Positions 39,964 to 48,270 are shown, counted from the stretch's first letter. The stretch is 64,000 nucleotides of DNA from Solimonas aquatica (GCF_900111015.1 NZ_FOFS01000001.1:447218-511217), one strand, 5' to 3'. The notes: generated by a model from the sequence alone, not told the origin. Translations and numbers: made by a program.

Positions 39964-41097
39964 ATGGCCCAAGCCGCCACCGAAGTCCTCGATCTCTGCA
40001 TGGATCTGATCGCCCGCAACTCGCAGACGCCGGAGGACGCCGGCTGCTGCGCGCTGCTCGGCAGCCGCCTGGAAAAACTCGGCTTCGCGCTGGAATGGAT
40101 CAATGCCGGCGGCGTCACCAATCTCTGGGCGCGTCTGGGCACGCAAGGCCCGCTGTTCATCCTCGCCGGCCATACCGATGTGGTGCCGCCGGGTCCGCGC
40201 GAGCAATGGCAGAGCGATCCCTTCGTGCCGGAAATCCGCGACGGCCTGCTCTACGGGCGCGGCGCCGCCGACATGAAGTCGGGTCTGGCGGCGATGGTGG
40301 TGGCCACCGAGCGCCTGCTGGCGCGGCGCCCCTTGCGCGGCTCCCTGGCCTATCTGATCACCAGCGACGAGGAAGGCGCGGCGCGCCACGGCACGCGCCA
40401 TGTGGTGGAGGTGCTCAAAAGCCGCGGCATCGTGCCGGACTACGCCATCGTCGGCGAGGCCACCGGCGCGCAGCAGCTGGGCGATCGCATCACCATCGGC
40501 CGGCGCGGCTCGCTGGGCTGCAATCTGCGCGTGCTCGGCAAGCAGGGCCATGTGGCCTATCCGGAGAAGGCCGACAATCCCATCCATCGCCTGGCACCGG
40601 CACTGGCCGAGCTCTGTGCCACGGTCTGGGATCAGGGCAATGCGCACTTCCCGCCGACCTCGTTCCAGGTCTCCAATATCCACGCTGGCACCGGCGCCAA
40701 CAACGTCATCCCCGGCCAGGTCGATCTGATCTTCAATTTCCGTTTCAGCACCGAGTCCAGCGCCGAATCACTCAAGGCCCGTGTGCATACGGTGCTGGAC
40801 CGCCACGGCCTGCGCCACGAGGCCGACTGGTGGCTCAGTGGCGAACCCTTCCTCACCCGCGAAGCCGAACTGATCAGCGCCGCGCGCGCGGCAGTGGCTG
40901 AGGTGACCGGCCTGTCGCCCAGCCTGTTCACCGGCGGCGGCACCTCCGATGCGCGCTTCATCGCGCCCTGGGGCGCGCAGGTGGTGGAGATCGGCCCCGT
41001 CAATGACAGCATCCACAAGGTCAACGAGCACGTATTGGTCAGTGATCTGGATCGGCTCAGCCGCATCTATGAAGGAGTGATGGATCGCCTGATATGA
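39964..41097 (+). CDS. dapE: Succinyl-diaminopimelate desuccinylase
   Basis: Zinc aminoacylase (M20 fold) that releases succinate from N-succinyl-LL-diaminopimelate. The 377 aa product has LAGHTDVVPPG (His/Asp), YGRGAADMKSGLAA (bridging Asp), the catalytic and ligand Glu in TSDEEGAA, GEAT, the lid domain GRRGSLGCNLRVLGKQGHVAYP, and the C-terminal FTGGGTSDARF with IGPVNDSIHKVNE. The full set argues for DapE rather than ArgE. A TACAAT -10-like box at 39924-39929 may promote it. It overlaps the following hydrolase gene by 4 bases. Confidence 0.95.
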   Translation: MAQAATEVLDLCMDLIARNSQTPEDAGCCALLGSRLEKLGFALEWINAGGVTNLWARLGTQGPLFILAGHTDVVPPGPREQWQSDPFVPEIRDGLLYGRGAADMKSGLAAMVVATERLLARRPLRGSLAYLITSDEEGAARHGTRHVVEVLKSRGIVPDYAIVGEATGAQQLGDRITIGRRGSLGCNLRVLGKQGHVAYPEKADNPIHRLAPALAELCATVWDQGNAHFPPTSFQVSNIHAGTGANNVIPGQVDLIFNFRFSTESSAESLKARVHTVLDRHGLRHEADWWLSGEPFLTREAELISAARAAVAEVTGLSPSLFTGGGTSDARFIAPWGAQVVEIGPVNDSIHKVNEHVLVSDLDRLSRIYEGVMDRLI

Positions 41098-42077
41098 AGT
41101 CCGCCGCCGAGAGCTTCCGCCCGCACTGGGCGCTGCGTCATGCGCAGCTGCAGTCGATCCTGGCCACCAAGAGTCCGCGCCGCAAGAGCTGGCTCAAGCG
41201 TGGCAGCCGCATGGAAGCCCTGGCGCAGTATCACGAGCTGGATGCCGGCGACGGCGTCAGGCTCTGCGGTTATCGCTCGGCGCAGCCGCAGGCCCAGGGC
41301 CTGCTGGTCCTGATTCACGGCTGGGAAGGCAGCCATGAATCCAGCTATCTCTACTCGATGGCCTGCGCCGCCTTCGCCGCCGGCTACAACGTGTTCCGCC
41401 TGAACCTGCGCGATCATGGCGGCAGCCATCACCTCAATCGCGAGATGTTCCATTCCGCGCGCATCGACGAGGTGATCGGCGCGATCCGCAGCGCCCAGGC
41501 CCTGGACGCGCAGCTGCCACTGTCCGTGATCGGTTTTTCCCTGGGCGGCAACTTCGCGCTGCGCGTCGGGCTCCATGGCCCCGCACAAGGCCTGCAGCCG
41601 AAACTCGCCATCGGCATCTCGCCGGCCATCAATCCGCGCGCGACGATCCAGGCCATCGACCGCGGCCCGCTGCTGTTCCGCTGGTACTTCAACAACAAGT
41701 GGCGCAAGACCGTGCGCGCCAAGCAGCGCGCCTGGCCGCAGCTGCGATCCGAGGGCCTGACGGACCGTGTGCCGCTGCTGCGGATCACCGAGCAGTTCGT
41801 GGCACGGCACACCGAATACCCGGCGCTGGACGATTACTTCGCCGCCTACACGCTCGGCGCCGAACAGCTGCAGCACTCGCCCACACCGCTGGCCATCATC
41901 ACCGCCGCCGATGATCCGGTGATTCCGATCCGCGACTTCGCCCCGCTGCGCCAGCAGGGCAGCCTGCGTCATCTGGAAATCACCACGCGCGGCGGCCACT
42001 GCGGCTTCATCGAAGACTTCGACCTGCGCTGCTACAGCGAACGCCGCGTGCTGCAGTTGCTGCGCGAGGCGCATTAA
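41094..42077 (+). CDS. YheT-like alpha/beta hydrolase
   Basis: A 327-residue alpha/beta-hydrolase-fold protein. HGWEGS precedes the oxyanion region, the nucleophile elbow is GFSLGGN (Ser), DDPV supplies the likely acidic residue and GGHCGF the catalytic His. The RLNLRDHGGSHHLN segment matches the UPF0017/YheT (ABHD1-3-like) group. Members are esterases with poorly defined substrates. The gene is translationally coupled to dapE (ATGA overlap) but has no obvious link to lysine synthesis. Followed by a strong terminator shared with the convergent aldolase gene. Confidence 0.87.
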   Translation: MKSAAESFRPHWALRHAQLQSILATKSPRRKSWLKRGSRMEALAQYHELDAGDGVRLCGYRSAQPQAQGLLVLIHGWEGSHESSYLYSMACAAFAAGYNVFRLNLRDHGGSHHLNREMFHSARIDEVIGAIRSAQALDAQLPLSVIGFSLGGNFALRVGLHGPAQGLQPKLAIGISPAINPRATIQAIDRGPLLFRWYFNNKWRKTVRAKQRAWPQLRSEGLTDRVPLLRITEQFVARHTEYPALDDYFAAYTLGAEQLQHSPTPLAIITAADDPVIPIRDFAPLRQQGSLRHLEITTRGGHCGFIEDFDLRCYSERRVLQLLREAH

Positions 42078-42079
42078 AA

Positions 42080-42106
42080 AACCCGCGGCCGTTGCAGCCG
42101 CGGGTT
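42080..42106. terminator. Bidirectional terminator between the YheT-like gene and fba
   Basis: AACCCGCGGC (42080-42089), 7-base loop, GCCGCGGGTT (42097-42106). The 10-bp stem has AAAAA before it, which is a T-run for the minus-strand transcript, and TTCTGTC after it. Confidence 0.8.
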
Positions 42107-42128
42107 CTGTCGTGCAGCCGGTGAAACC

Positions 42129-43142
42129 TCAGGCCGCCTTTTCCAGCGCCGCATCCCACTTGCCCAGCGCCGCCAGGCCGTTCATGTGCGCGCGATGCAG
42201 ATGCGCCTTCTTGCCGGCGTCCACGTTCTGGCCACCCCAGGCCTTCAGCGCCGCCGCCTGCAGGGCGCGGCCGTAGGAGAAGGTCAGCTTCCAGGGATTG
42301 GGGCCGAGCTTGTTCATGATGTCCAGATGCGCGGTGGCATCCACATCCGACTGGCCGCCCGAGAGGAAGGCGATGCCCGGCACCGCGCCCGGCACGTGGC
42401 GCTTGAGGGTGCGCAGCGTGGCCACGGCCACGGCATTGCGGTCGGCCTGCACCGCGCACTTCTTGCCGGCGATGACCATATTGGGCTTCAGGATCATGCC
42501 TTCCAGCAGCACCTTCTGCTTGTCCAGCTCCTGGAACACGGCAGCCAAGGTGCGGTTGGTGACGTCTTCGCAGACCGCGATGCTGTTGTCGGCATCCATC
42601 AGCACTTCCGGCTCCACGATCGGCACGATGCCGGCTTCCTGGCAATACGCAGCGTAGCGCGCCAGGGCGTGGGCATTGGTGTGGATGCAGTAGTCGGACG
42701 GAATGCCGTTGCCGATGGTGATCACTGCGCGCCACTTGGCGAAGCGGGCACCGGCCTCGCGGTACTTCACCAGACGCTCACGCAGGCCGTCCAGGCCTTC
42801 GGTGATGGTTTCGCCCGGCGCGCCCGGCAGGTCCTTGGCGCCCTTGTCCACCTTGATGCCCGGCAGCACGCCCTTGTCGGCGAGCAGCTTGGCGAACGGC
42901 GTGCCGTCCAGGCCCTTCTGGAACAGGGTTTCCTCGAACAGGATCACGCCCGAGGTGTATTGCTCGAAGCCCGGGGTGGTGAACAGCATGTCGCGATAAG
43001 CCTGACGATGCGGCTCGGTGTTCTCGACCTTGATGCTCTCGAAGCGCTTCTGAATGGTGCCGGTGCTCTCGTCGGCGGCCAGAATTCCCTTGCCGGCGGC
43101 CACCATGGCCAGCGCGGTTTCGTTCAACACCTTCTCGTTCAT
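42129..43142 (-). CDS. fba: Fructose-bisphosphate aldolase, class I
   Basis: Schiff-base aldolase of glycolysis/gluconeogenesis, of the class I type better known from animals and plants. The 337 aa product shows GILAADESTGTIQKRF, SGVILFEETLFQK, the active-site segment VPIVEPEVLMDAD, the Schiff-base lysine in LLEGMILKPNMVIAG, and FLSGGQSDVDATAHL. The C terminus ends in Ala-rich residues instead of the Tyr seen in vertebrate enzymes. No metal-dependent class II motif is present. The gene stands alone between a terminator and the tRNA-Ser promoter region. Confidence 0.95.
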   Translation of the reverse strand: MNEKVLNETALAMVAAGKGILAADESTGTIQKRFESIKVENTEPHRQAYRDMLFTTPGFEQYTSGVILFEETLFQKGLDGTPFAKLLADKGVLPGIKVDKGAKDLPGAPGETITEGLDGLRERLVKYREAGARFAKWRAVITIGNGIPSDYCIHTNAHALARYAAYCQEAGIVPIVEPEVLMDADNSIAVCEDVTNRTLAAVFQELDKQKVLLEGMILKPNMVIAGKKCAVQADRNAVAVATLRTLKRHVPGAVPGIAFLSGGQSDVDATAHLDIMNKLGPNPWKLTFSYGRALQAAALKAWGGQNVDAGKKAHLHRAHMNGLAALGKWDAALEKAA

Positions 43143-43284
43143 GGTTTTCCTGCTGTATGCGGATGGATTCGGTCACTGGACCGTGCCACGGCCAGTGAGA
43201 CAGGTGATTTTAGTGGATCAAGGCTGATAATTCAGCCGGAAAATGCAGATTGCCGGGCAAGTTTGGGTAGAATCGCGCCCTCGC

Positions 43285-43372
43285 GGAGAGGTGGCAGAGT
43301 GGTCTATTGCGGCGGTCTTGAAAACCGCTGACGGGAAACCGTCCGGGGGTTCGAATCCCTCCCTCTCCGCCA
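43285..43372 (+). tRNA. tRNA-Ser (anticodon UGA)
   Basis: An 88-nt cloverleaf with acceptor GGAGAGG/CCTCTCC, G73, encoded CCA (43370-43372) and a T loop GTTCGAATC. The anticodon stem is GCGGT/ACCGC with loop CTTGAAA, so the anticodon is TGA (43319-43321). The long variable arm (GACGGGAAACCGTC) is as expected for tRNA-Ser. A TAGAAT box lies at 43268-43273 upstream. Its 3' end is partly duplicated downstream. Confidence 0.97.
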
Positions 43373-43415
43373 CACACACCAAAAAGCCCCGGGGATTGGG
43401 GCTTTTTGGTGTGTG
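43373..43415 (+). terminator. Terminator of tRNA-Ser
   Basis: CACACACCAAAAAGCCCC (43373-43390), 7-base loop, GGGGCTTTTTGGTGTGTG (43398-43415): a perfect 18-bp stem that begins at the base after the CCA end. The A/T stretches within the stem supply the T-run in both directions. Confidence 0.9.
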
Positions 43416-43429
43416 CAAAATCAAAACAT

Positions 43430-43490
43430 GAGGGAGGGATTCGAAGCCGCGGCAGCGGCCGGCCCGCAGGGGAACCCCTCCCTCTCCGCC
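43430..43490. repeat. Inverted and direct partial copies of the tRNA-Ser 3' end
   Basis: 43430-43445 is the exact reverse complement of tRNA bases 43350-43365 (16 bp, T-arm and acceptor). 43476-43490 repeats tRNA bases 43357-43371 directly (15 bp, to the CC of CCA). Such fragments are typical remnants of attachment sites or of duplicated tRNA ends. No integrase gene is adjacent. Confidence 0.7.
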
Positions 43491-43493
43491 GCC

Positions 43494-44516
43494 TCAGCTG
43501 AAATCCAGCACCACGCGCCCCTCGATCTGCCCCTGGCGCATCTGCTGGAACACCTGATTGATGTTCTCCAGACGCTGCGTTTGCACCGTGGCCCTGACCT
43601 TGCCGTCGCCGGCGAACTGCAGGGCTTCCTGCAGGTCCAGTCGCGTGCCGACGATGGAGCCGCGTACGGTGATGCCGGACAGCACCATGTCGAAGATCGG
43701 CAGCGGGAAGCTGCCCGGCGGCAGACCGTTCAAGGAAATGGTGCCGCCACGGCGCACCATGCCCAAGGCCTGTTCGAAGGCCTTGGGCGAGACCGCCGTG
43801 ACCAGCACGCCGTGGGCGCCGCCGATTTCCTTTTTCAGATACGCCACGGGATCCTGCGTCTGCGCGTTCACCGTGACGCTGGCACCGAGCCGTCGCGCGA
43901 GTTCCAGCTTGTCGTCAGCCACGTCCACGGCGGCCACGTTCAGACCCATGGCCTTGGCGTACTGCACGGCCATGTGCCCCAGTCCGCCGATGCCGGAAAT
44001 CACCACCCAGTTGCCGGGCCGGGTGTCGGTGACCTTCAAACCCTTGTAGACGGTGACGCCGGCACAGAGCACCGGCGCCAGTTCCACGAAGCCGAGATCG
44101 GCCGGCAGATGACCGACGAAGTTGGGATCGGCAATCACGTATTCGGCAAAGCCGCCGTTGACCGAGTAACCGGTGTTCTGCTGGCTTTCGCACAGCGTTT
44201 CCCAACCGCCCAGGCAGTGTTCACAACAGCCGCAGGCGGTGTACAACCAGGGCACGCCGACGCGATCCCCTTCTTTCACATGCTTCACGCCCGCGCCGAC
44301 GCCGGAGACATAGCCCACGCCCTCGTGACCGGGAATGAAGGGCGGATTGGGTTTGACCGGCCAGTCGCCTTCGGCCGCGTGCAGATCGGTATGACAGACA
44401 CCGGAGGCCTGGATCTTCACCTGCACCTGGCCCGGACCGGGCGTGGGCAGCGGCACTTCCTCGATGCTCAAAGGCTTGTGGAATTCACGCACCACCGCGG
44501 CTTTCATGGTCTTCAT
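43494..44516 (-). CDS. adhP: Zinc-dependent alcohol dehydrogenase (AdhP-like)
   Basis: A 340 aa medium-chain dehydrogenase. Catalytic zinc ligands appear in GVCHTDLH (Cys), GHEGVG (His) and LCAGVT (Cys). The four structural-zinc cysteines occur in [15 protein letters not shown], and the NAD-binding site in [19 protein letters not shown]. The best matches by memory are propanol-preferring/ethanol dehydrogenases (AdhP/AdhA). The ATG at 44516 follows GGAG with 4-base spacing and is chosen over 44507. An FNR-type site lies 79-92 bp upstream, which fits fermentative or low-oxygen induction of this class. Confidence 0.92.
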   Translation of the reverse strand: MKTMKAAVVREFHKPLSIEEVPLPTPGPGQVQVKIQASGVCHTDLHAAEGDWPVKPNPPFIPGHEGVGYVSGVGAGVKHVKEGDRVGVPWLYTACGCCEHCLGGWETLCESQQNTGYSVNGGFAEYVIADPNFVGHLPADLGFVELAPVLCAGVTVYKGLKVTDTRPGNWVVISGIGGLGHMAVQYAKAMGLNVAAVDVADDKLELARRLGASVTVNAQTQDPVAYLKKEIGGAHGVLVTAVSPKAFEQALGMVRRGGTISLNGLPPGSFPLPIFDMVLSGITVRGSIVGTRLDLQEALQFAGDGKVRATVQTQRLENINQVFQQMRQGQIEGRVVLDFS

Positions 44517-44594
44517 CGCGCGCTCCTTGCAGATCAGAACAGGCCCGGGGCCCTGGCCACCGCAGCAGTCTGTCGGCCCGGTGCCGGGCCTGCC

Positions 44595-44608
44595 TTGAGC
44601 CATATCAA
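44595..44608. promoter_or_regulatory. FNR/ANR-type site upstream of adhP
   Basis: TTGA-GCCATA-TCAA matches the CRP/FNR-family core TTGA-N6-TCAA. It lies about 80 bp upstream of the adhP start on the minus strand and 18 bp upstream of the -35 box of the tRNA-Thr promoter on the other side. Confidence 0.5.
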
Positions 44609-44625
44609 GCGCCCGCAGCGCGCCA

Positions 44626-44654
44626 TTGTGACCCCGGCGCCTCGCCCCTATAAT
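44626..44654 (+). promoter_or_regulatory. Sigma-70 promoter of tRNA-Thr
   Basis: TTGTGA (44626-44631), 17-bp spacer, TATAAT (44649-44654), followed by GCGCGCCC, a GC-rich discriminator typical of stable-RNA genes. The tRNA begins 11 bases after the -10 box. Confidence 0.85.
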
Positions 44655-44664
44655 GCGCGCCCTT

Positions 44665-44740
<76 letters not shown>

Positions 44741-44774
44741 CATGCTGCATTGCCGACATCGCCAGATGTCGAAG

Positions 44775-44800
44775 AACCCCATAGCGATATGGGGTTTTTT
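44775..44800 (+). terminator. Terminator of tRNA-Thr
   Basis: AACCCCATA (44775-44783), loop GCGA, TATGGGGTT (44788-44796) continuing into a run of six T: a canonical intrinsic terminator. Confidence 0.92.
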
Positions 44801-44882
44801 GTTGCGCGCCTGATCCGGGAGCCACCACGAAGAAGCGGAGCCCGACCGCGCCGGACTCCGCCAGATCTTTACGCCGCTGCGC

Positions 44883-46352
44883 TCAGGACTGGATTTCCAG
44901 TTCGAGTTCGCTTGCCATCAGCACACCCAAGCTGTACGAACCGCTGGCCTTGACCTTGTCACCGCTGGCAAGCCGGGCAAAGAAGGTGTCTGCGCTCACA
45001 GCCAGATCATTGAAGCGATAAACCGCACCACTGCCGTTCACCGCCACCCCGGCGATCACCAGGGCGCGATTGGCCGGGTCCACGGAACCCACGGCGGCCT
45101 TGATCAGCTGACGGTTATCGCTGCCGCGACGTTCGACACGCAGCGCCGTCAGCACGCCATCGCTCTGCACCAGACCCAGCTCGACAAAATCATTGACGGA
45201 GAGATTGGCGAAGTTGAAGGTCTTGAGCCGGTCGCGCGAGTCGCGATACACCGTGCTGTCGGCAACGAACACCGTCACACCCAGAACCTGAAAGCTGCGC
45301 GTTGCCGAGTCGATGGCGGTGATGACGGCCTGCGCCTGTGCCTGCACCGCCCCGCTGGCGTTGCCGCCGGCGCCGGCGTCGCCACCGGCTCGCCCCTGCC
45401 GGCGACTGCCCGGCTTGAATTCGATTTTGCTGGCGGCCAGTGAGCCATCGGTCTGCAGCTGCCCCTTGGCTTCCACCCGCGCCCCATCGACCAGATCGCT
45501 GGCCGTGCCATCTTCGTAGACGGTGCTGCCGCTCACGCTCACCGCAGTCGCACCGATCTTGAAGCTGCCGGCGCCGGCCACCAGCTCGCTGATCAGTCCC
45601 TCGACTTCCGCCAGCGTGCCGCTGGCAACCGTCGACAGATGATCCTCGGGCGAGATCCTGGCAGCCACCAGCACACCGCCGCTGTTCAACGCGCCCGCCA
45701 CTTCCACATAGGCACCATCGGCGGGCAGGTAGCCGACCGGCGACAGCAGCGCTGTGCTGTAATCCACCAGCTGCGTGCCGACCAGGAAGGTCTTGGCCAC
45801 CATGTCCAGCGACGCGACCAGGCCCTTGACCTCCAGCTCGCTGCGCACCGCTTCCTTCTGGATGTAGCTGGCCACGATGCTGCCATCATCGGCGCGACTG
45901 CCGCTGAGTTCGATGAAGTCGCCCACAGCCAGCTCCGACAGACCGCTGACCCCGTCAAAAACCGTCGCCGCATCGACCACGATGGTCTGCCCCAGCGCGC
46001 TCAACTGGTTGTTGCCGGGATCGATGGCGGTGATGCGGCCATGCAGCTCGGCTTCGTAACTGACTTCATCGGCGCTGCGCGAACCATCGTCGTGAACGCG
46101 GCCCTTGACCAGCACGCGCTGACCGACGCTGAGTTCGCCCTGGCTGTGCCCGCTCTTGCCGTCAATGGAAAACTGCGCCTGGCTGGTTTCATAGCGCACG
46201 CCATCAATGATCACGCTGCCAAAGCCGGTGATCGTGCCGTAGCTCGCGACCGGGGTGCCGCTGGCCGCCGCCGCCGAGCCATTGGAGGAACCGCCGCCGC
46301 AGGCCGTCAGCAGCAGGCTGGCCAGAACGCCGACACAAAGTATTTTTTTCAC
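44883..46352 (-). CDS. DUF5666-repeat lipoprotein
   Basis: A 489-residue lipoprotein (lipobox LLTAC, Cys18, then a Gly/Ser linker). It is built of about six repeated beta-domains of the DUF5666 type. Each reads roughly G-x-I-T-x-I-D ... N-x-F-x-V-x-G-x-x-V-x-V-D-x-x-T-x-x, followed by L-x-V-G-D-x-V-x-V-x-G. Examples are GRITAIDPGNNQLSALGQTI and GLVASLDMVAKTFLVGTQLV. OB-like small barrels are likely; no catalytic residues are visible. A basic Gly/Ala stretch near residues 315-340 separates the last repeats. The start is GTG at 46352 with AAGGAG seven bases upstream. An ECF-type promoter shared with the sigma operon lies at 46528-46552, so it is a probable regulon member. Confidence 0.85.
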   Translation of the reverse strand: MKKILCVGVLASLLLTACGGGSSNGSAAAASGTPVASYGTITGFGSVIIDGVRYETSQAQFSIDGKSGHSQGELSVGQRVLVKGRVHDDGSRSADEVSYEAELHGRITAIDPGNNQLSALGQTIVVDAATVFDGVSGLSELAVGDFIELSGSRADDGSIVASYIQKEAVRSELEVKGLVASLDMVAKTFLVGTQLVDYSTALLSPVGYLPADGAYVEVAGALNSGGVLVAARISPEDHLSTVASGTLAEVEGLISELVAGAGSFKIGATAVSVSGSTVYEDGTASDLVDGARVEAKGQLQTDGSLAASKIEFKPGSRRQGRAGGDAGAGGNASGAVQAQAQAVITAIDSATRSFQVLGVTVFVADSTVYRDSRDRLKTFNFANLSVNDFVELGLVQSDGVLTALRVERRGSDNRQLIKAAVGSVDPANRALVIAGVAVNGSGAVYRFNDLAVSADTFFARLASGDKVKASGSYSLGVLMASELELEIQS

Positions 46353-46667
46353 CGCGAGCTCCTTGAATTTTTTTGGGGGAATGGGCGCTGCATGTCGTCG
46401 CTCCCGACGGCGACGCCAGCAACGCCCTGCGATACCCCGCAAACATCCGCTGCTGCGCCGGCGTCGGCTGACGCCGGCAAGGCGAGCCGGTCTTTGCGCT
46501 TTGGATGGGGCTGTCGCATGCTCAAAAAACGATTCGGCCAGCGCTTTATTCCCGGCCGCTTCATTTTTTGTGTTGCGCGACAGGGCGAACCGGGACCCGC
46601 AGGCCATCAGCGCGGCGTCAGCGGCTTGCGCACACAGGCTTCGCGATCAGGACCAAGGGAGATTGCA
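46353..46667. other. Divergent control region between the DUF5666 and beta-barrel genes
   Basis: A 315-base gap. It holds the ECF-type promoter for the leftward gene (46528-46552) and, in that gene's leader, a perfect 9-bp hairpin GCCGGCGTC-GGCT-GACGCCGGC (46457-46478). The ribosome binding sites of both genes are also here (AAGGAG leftward; AAGGGAG at about 46655-46661 rightward). No convincing promoter was seen for the rightward gene. Confidence 0.5.
46528..46552 (-). promoter_or_regulatory. ECF-type promoter of the DUF5666 gene
   Basis: Minus strand: GGAATAAA (46552-46545), nine bases, GAATCGTT (46535-46528). The same two blocks with a ten-base gap precede the ECF sigma gene. The -35-like GGAAT and -10-like CGTT are typical of ECF promoters. 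It would give a leader of about 170 nt. Confidence 0.65.
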
Positions 46668-47534
46668 ATGACGATGCATCGCGCCGCTGGCCGCCTCGGC
46701 TCGGCGCTCTGGCTGCTCATGGCAGCGCTTCACGCAGCGCAGGCCCCGGCGGCCGACAGCCTGCTGCTGTCATCGGGCACCGAGTACTCCCGTGGCCAGT
46801 ACGGCGGCGACACCCAGACCACCGTGCTCTCCGTGCCCGTCTCCGCGCGTCTGCGCTGGCACGATTGGGCGCTGCGCCTGTCCGTGCCCTATGTGCGCAT
46901 CCATGGCCCGGCCGACGTGACCGTGCTGCTGGACGACGATGGCGGCTCCGATAGCGGCAGCTCCGGCAGTAACAGTGGCAGCGGCAGTAGTGGCAGTGAC
47001 GGCAGCGACGATGGCGCCACCACGGTCAGCTCCCCGAACCGCAAGGTCGCGGGCCTGGGCGATATCACCCTGTCGCTGAGCCATTCATTCCCGCAGCTCG
47101 GCGGCTCACCGTTCTATCTCGATCTGATCGGCCGTGTGAAATTCGCCAGCGGCCGGCAATCCGAAGGCCTGGGCACCGGCACCACGGACTACAGCGCCGG
47201 CGGTGAACTGGGCTGGAGCGGCGCCGGCGGTGGTTTGTACGCAGCGGGTGCGCGTCGTTTCGTCGGCAGCACGGCCACACTCCAGCGCGTCGATGCCTGG
47301 CAGTGGAGCGGCGGCGGCTGGCTGTATCTGGGCACCATGGCCGAACTCGGCGCCAGCTACAGCCATCGTCAGGCCACGGTCGCCACCGGCACCGACAGCC
47401 GCATGCTGGAGACCACGCTCGCCCTGCTGTTCGGCGCGAGCTGGCGCCTGAACCTGTATCTGAACCGCGGCCTTTCGGACGGCGCAGCTGATCTCGGCGG
47501 CGGCCTGGGACTGTCCTGGCAGTGTCCGCTCTGA
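46668..47534 (+). CDS. Small outer-membrane beta-barrel protein with acidic Ser/Gly insert
   Basis: A 288-residue protein with signal peptide (about 1-29, ending AAQAPAA). After it come alternating amphipathic strands typical of a transmembrane beta-barrel (TTVLSVPVSARLRWHDWALRLSVPYVRI; DITLSLSHSF; YLDLIGRVKF; ELGASYSHRQATV). The C-terminal strand is GGGLGLSWQCPL. Between strands at about 88-123 lies a low-complexity Asp/Gly/Ser insert (DDDGGSDSGSSGSNSG...), probably an exposed loop. ATG at 46668 has AAGGGAG seven bases upstream; a second ATG lies two codons on. Porin/transporter-like role is possible. It is adjacent to, and convergent with, the anti-sigma/sigma operon. Confidence 0.72.
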   Translation: MTMHRAAGRLGSALWLLMAALHAAQAPAADSLLLSSGTEYSRGQYGGDTQTTVLSVPVSARLRWHDWALRLSVPYVRIHGPADVTVLLDDDGGSDSGSSGSNSGSGSSGSDGSDDGATTVSSPNRKVAGLGDITLSLSHSFPQLGGSPFYLDLIGRVKFASGRQSEGLGTGTTDYSAGGELGWSGAGGGLYAAGARRFVGSTATLQRVDAWQWSGGGWLYLGTMAELGASYSHRQATVATGTDSRMLETTLALLFGASWRLNLYLNRGLSDGAADLGGGLGLSWQCPL

Positions 47535-47559
47535 TGCGCCCGCCCGACGCGGCGGTCCA

Positions 47560-48261
47560 TCACTTCACCGGCCAGCCCTGCGCGATCAGGCTGCGTTCCG
47601 CCGCAGCCTCCAGCGTCGGCGCCTGGCCCAGGCGATTCATCTCGGCATCGAGTCCGCCGTCGCCGCCGGCGGCACGAAAGTCGAGCGCATCTGCGGCGCC
47701 GCGCGCCTGCGCCAGAATCTGCCAGCGCCCGTCCTGACGGCAGGCCAGACCTTCCAGTGTCCCCGACTTGCCGCTCTGCTCGAACATGCGGCACCAGCGG
47801 CCATCGTCGGCACGAAAGCTCAGTATCGGACGCGTCCGCACCCCGGCATCGTCACGCTGCTGGCCGCTGGGCAGCTGTTCGAGAGCCAGCTGCAAGGACT
47901 CGGCAGGGGACTTCAGGCGCAGCGACAGCAGACCGCCCAACACCGCCAGCGCGAGGCTGGCAGCCAGCGCCCAACGCAAGCCGGCGCGATGGCGGCGAGG
48001 CCGCCGCTGCCCGCCGCCCGGTACCGCAGCCTCGTCCGGCGCGGCCAGCAGCAAGGCCGCCAGCGGGTCCGGCTTCTGCGTCTGCGGCAGGGCAAAAGCC
48101 TGCCTGAGCCGGGCATCGAGCGTGCGCAGACGTTCGACACGCGCCTGCGCCCCGGGATCGGCCTCCAGCGCCAGCCTGACCGCCTCACGCTGCGCCGCCG
48201 GCAGCTCACCATCCAGCCAGGCGCCCAGGATCTCGTCCGTCAGTTGCAGTTGTTCATTCAT
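47560..48261 (-). CDS. Membrane anti-sigma factor
   Basis: A 233-residue bitopic protein encoded directly after an ECF sigma gene. The N-terminal cytosolic domain (about 1-60, LTDEILGAWLDGELPAAQREAVRLALEADPGAQARVERLR) has the anti-sigma helical layout without the zinc HxxxCxxC motif. One membrane helix lies at about 94-113. The periplasmic domain contains two cysteines (DGRWCRMFE and GLACRQDGRW) that could form a disulfide. The ATG at 48261 follows AGGTGA and gives the likely start; in-frame GTGs at 48270 and 48264 are alternatives. It is expected to hold the sigma factor inactive until its periplasmic part is cut or altered. Confidence 0.88.
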   Translation of the reverse strand: MNEQLQLTDEILGAWLDGELPAAQREAVRLALEADPGAQARVERLRTLDARLRQAFALPQTQKPDPLAALLLAAPDEAAVPGGGQRRPRRHRAGLRWALAASLALAVLGGLLSLRLKSPAESLQLALEQLPSGQQRDDAGVRTRPILSFRADDGRWCRMFEQSGKSGTLEGLACRQDGRWQILAQARGAADALDFRAAGGDGGLDAEMNRLGQAPTLEAAAERSLIAQGWPVK

Positions 48262-48270
48262 CACCGTCAC

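Noticed and set aside
39964-41097. Considered ArgE or a general M20 peptidase instead of DapE
   Set aside because: The motif set (AGHTDVVPPG, FTGGGTSDARF, NDSIHKVNE) and length match DapE, and dapD is nearby.
42129-43142. Aldolase considered as class II (metal-dependent)
   Set aside because: No zinc-binding His motifs; the Schiff-base lysine segment and the overall sequence are class I.
43376-43500. Possible second tRNA-Ser gene after 43285-43372
   Set aside because: Only 15-16-base fragments of the 3' end are present; no anticodon arm or full acceptor stem.
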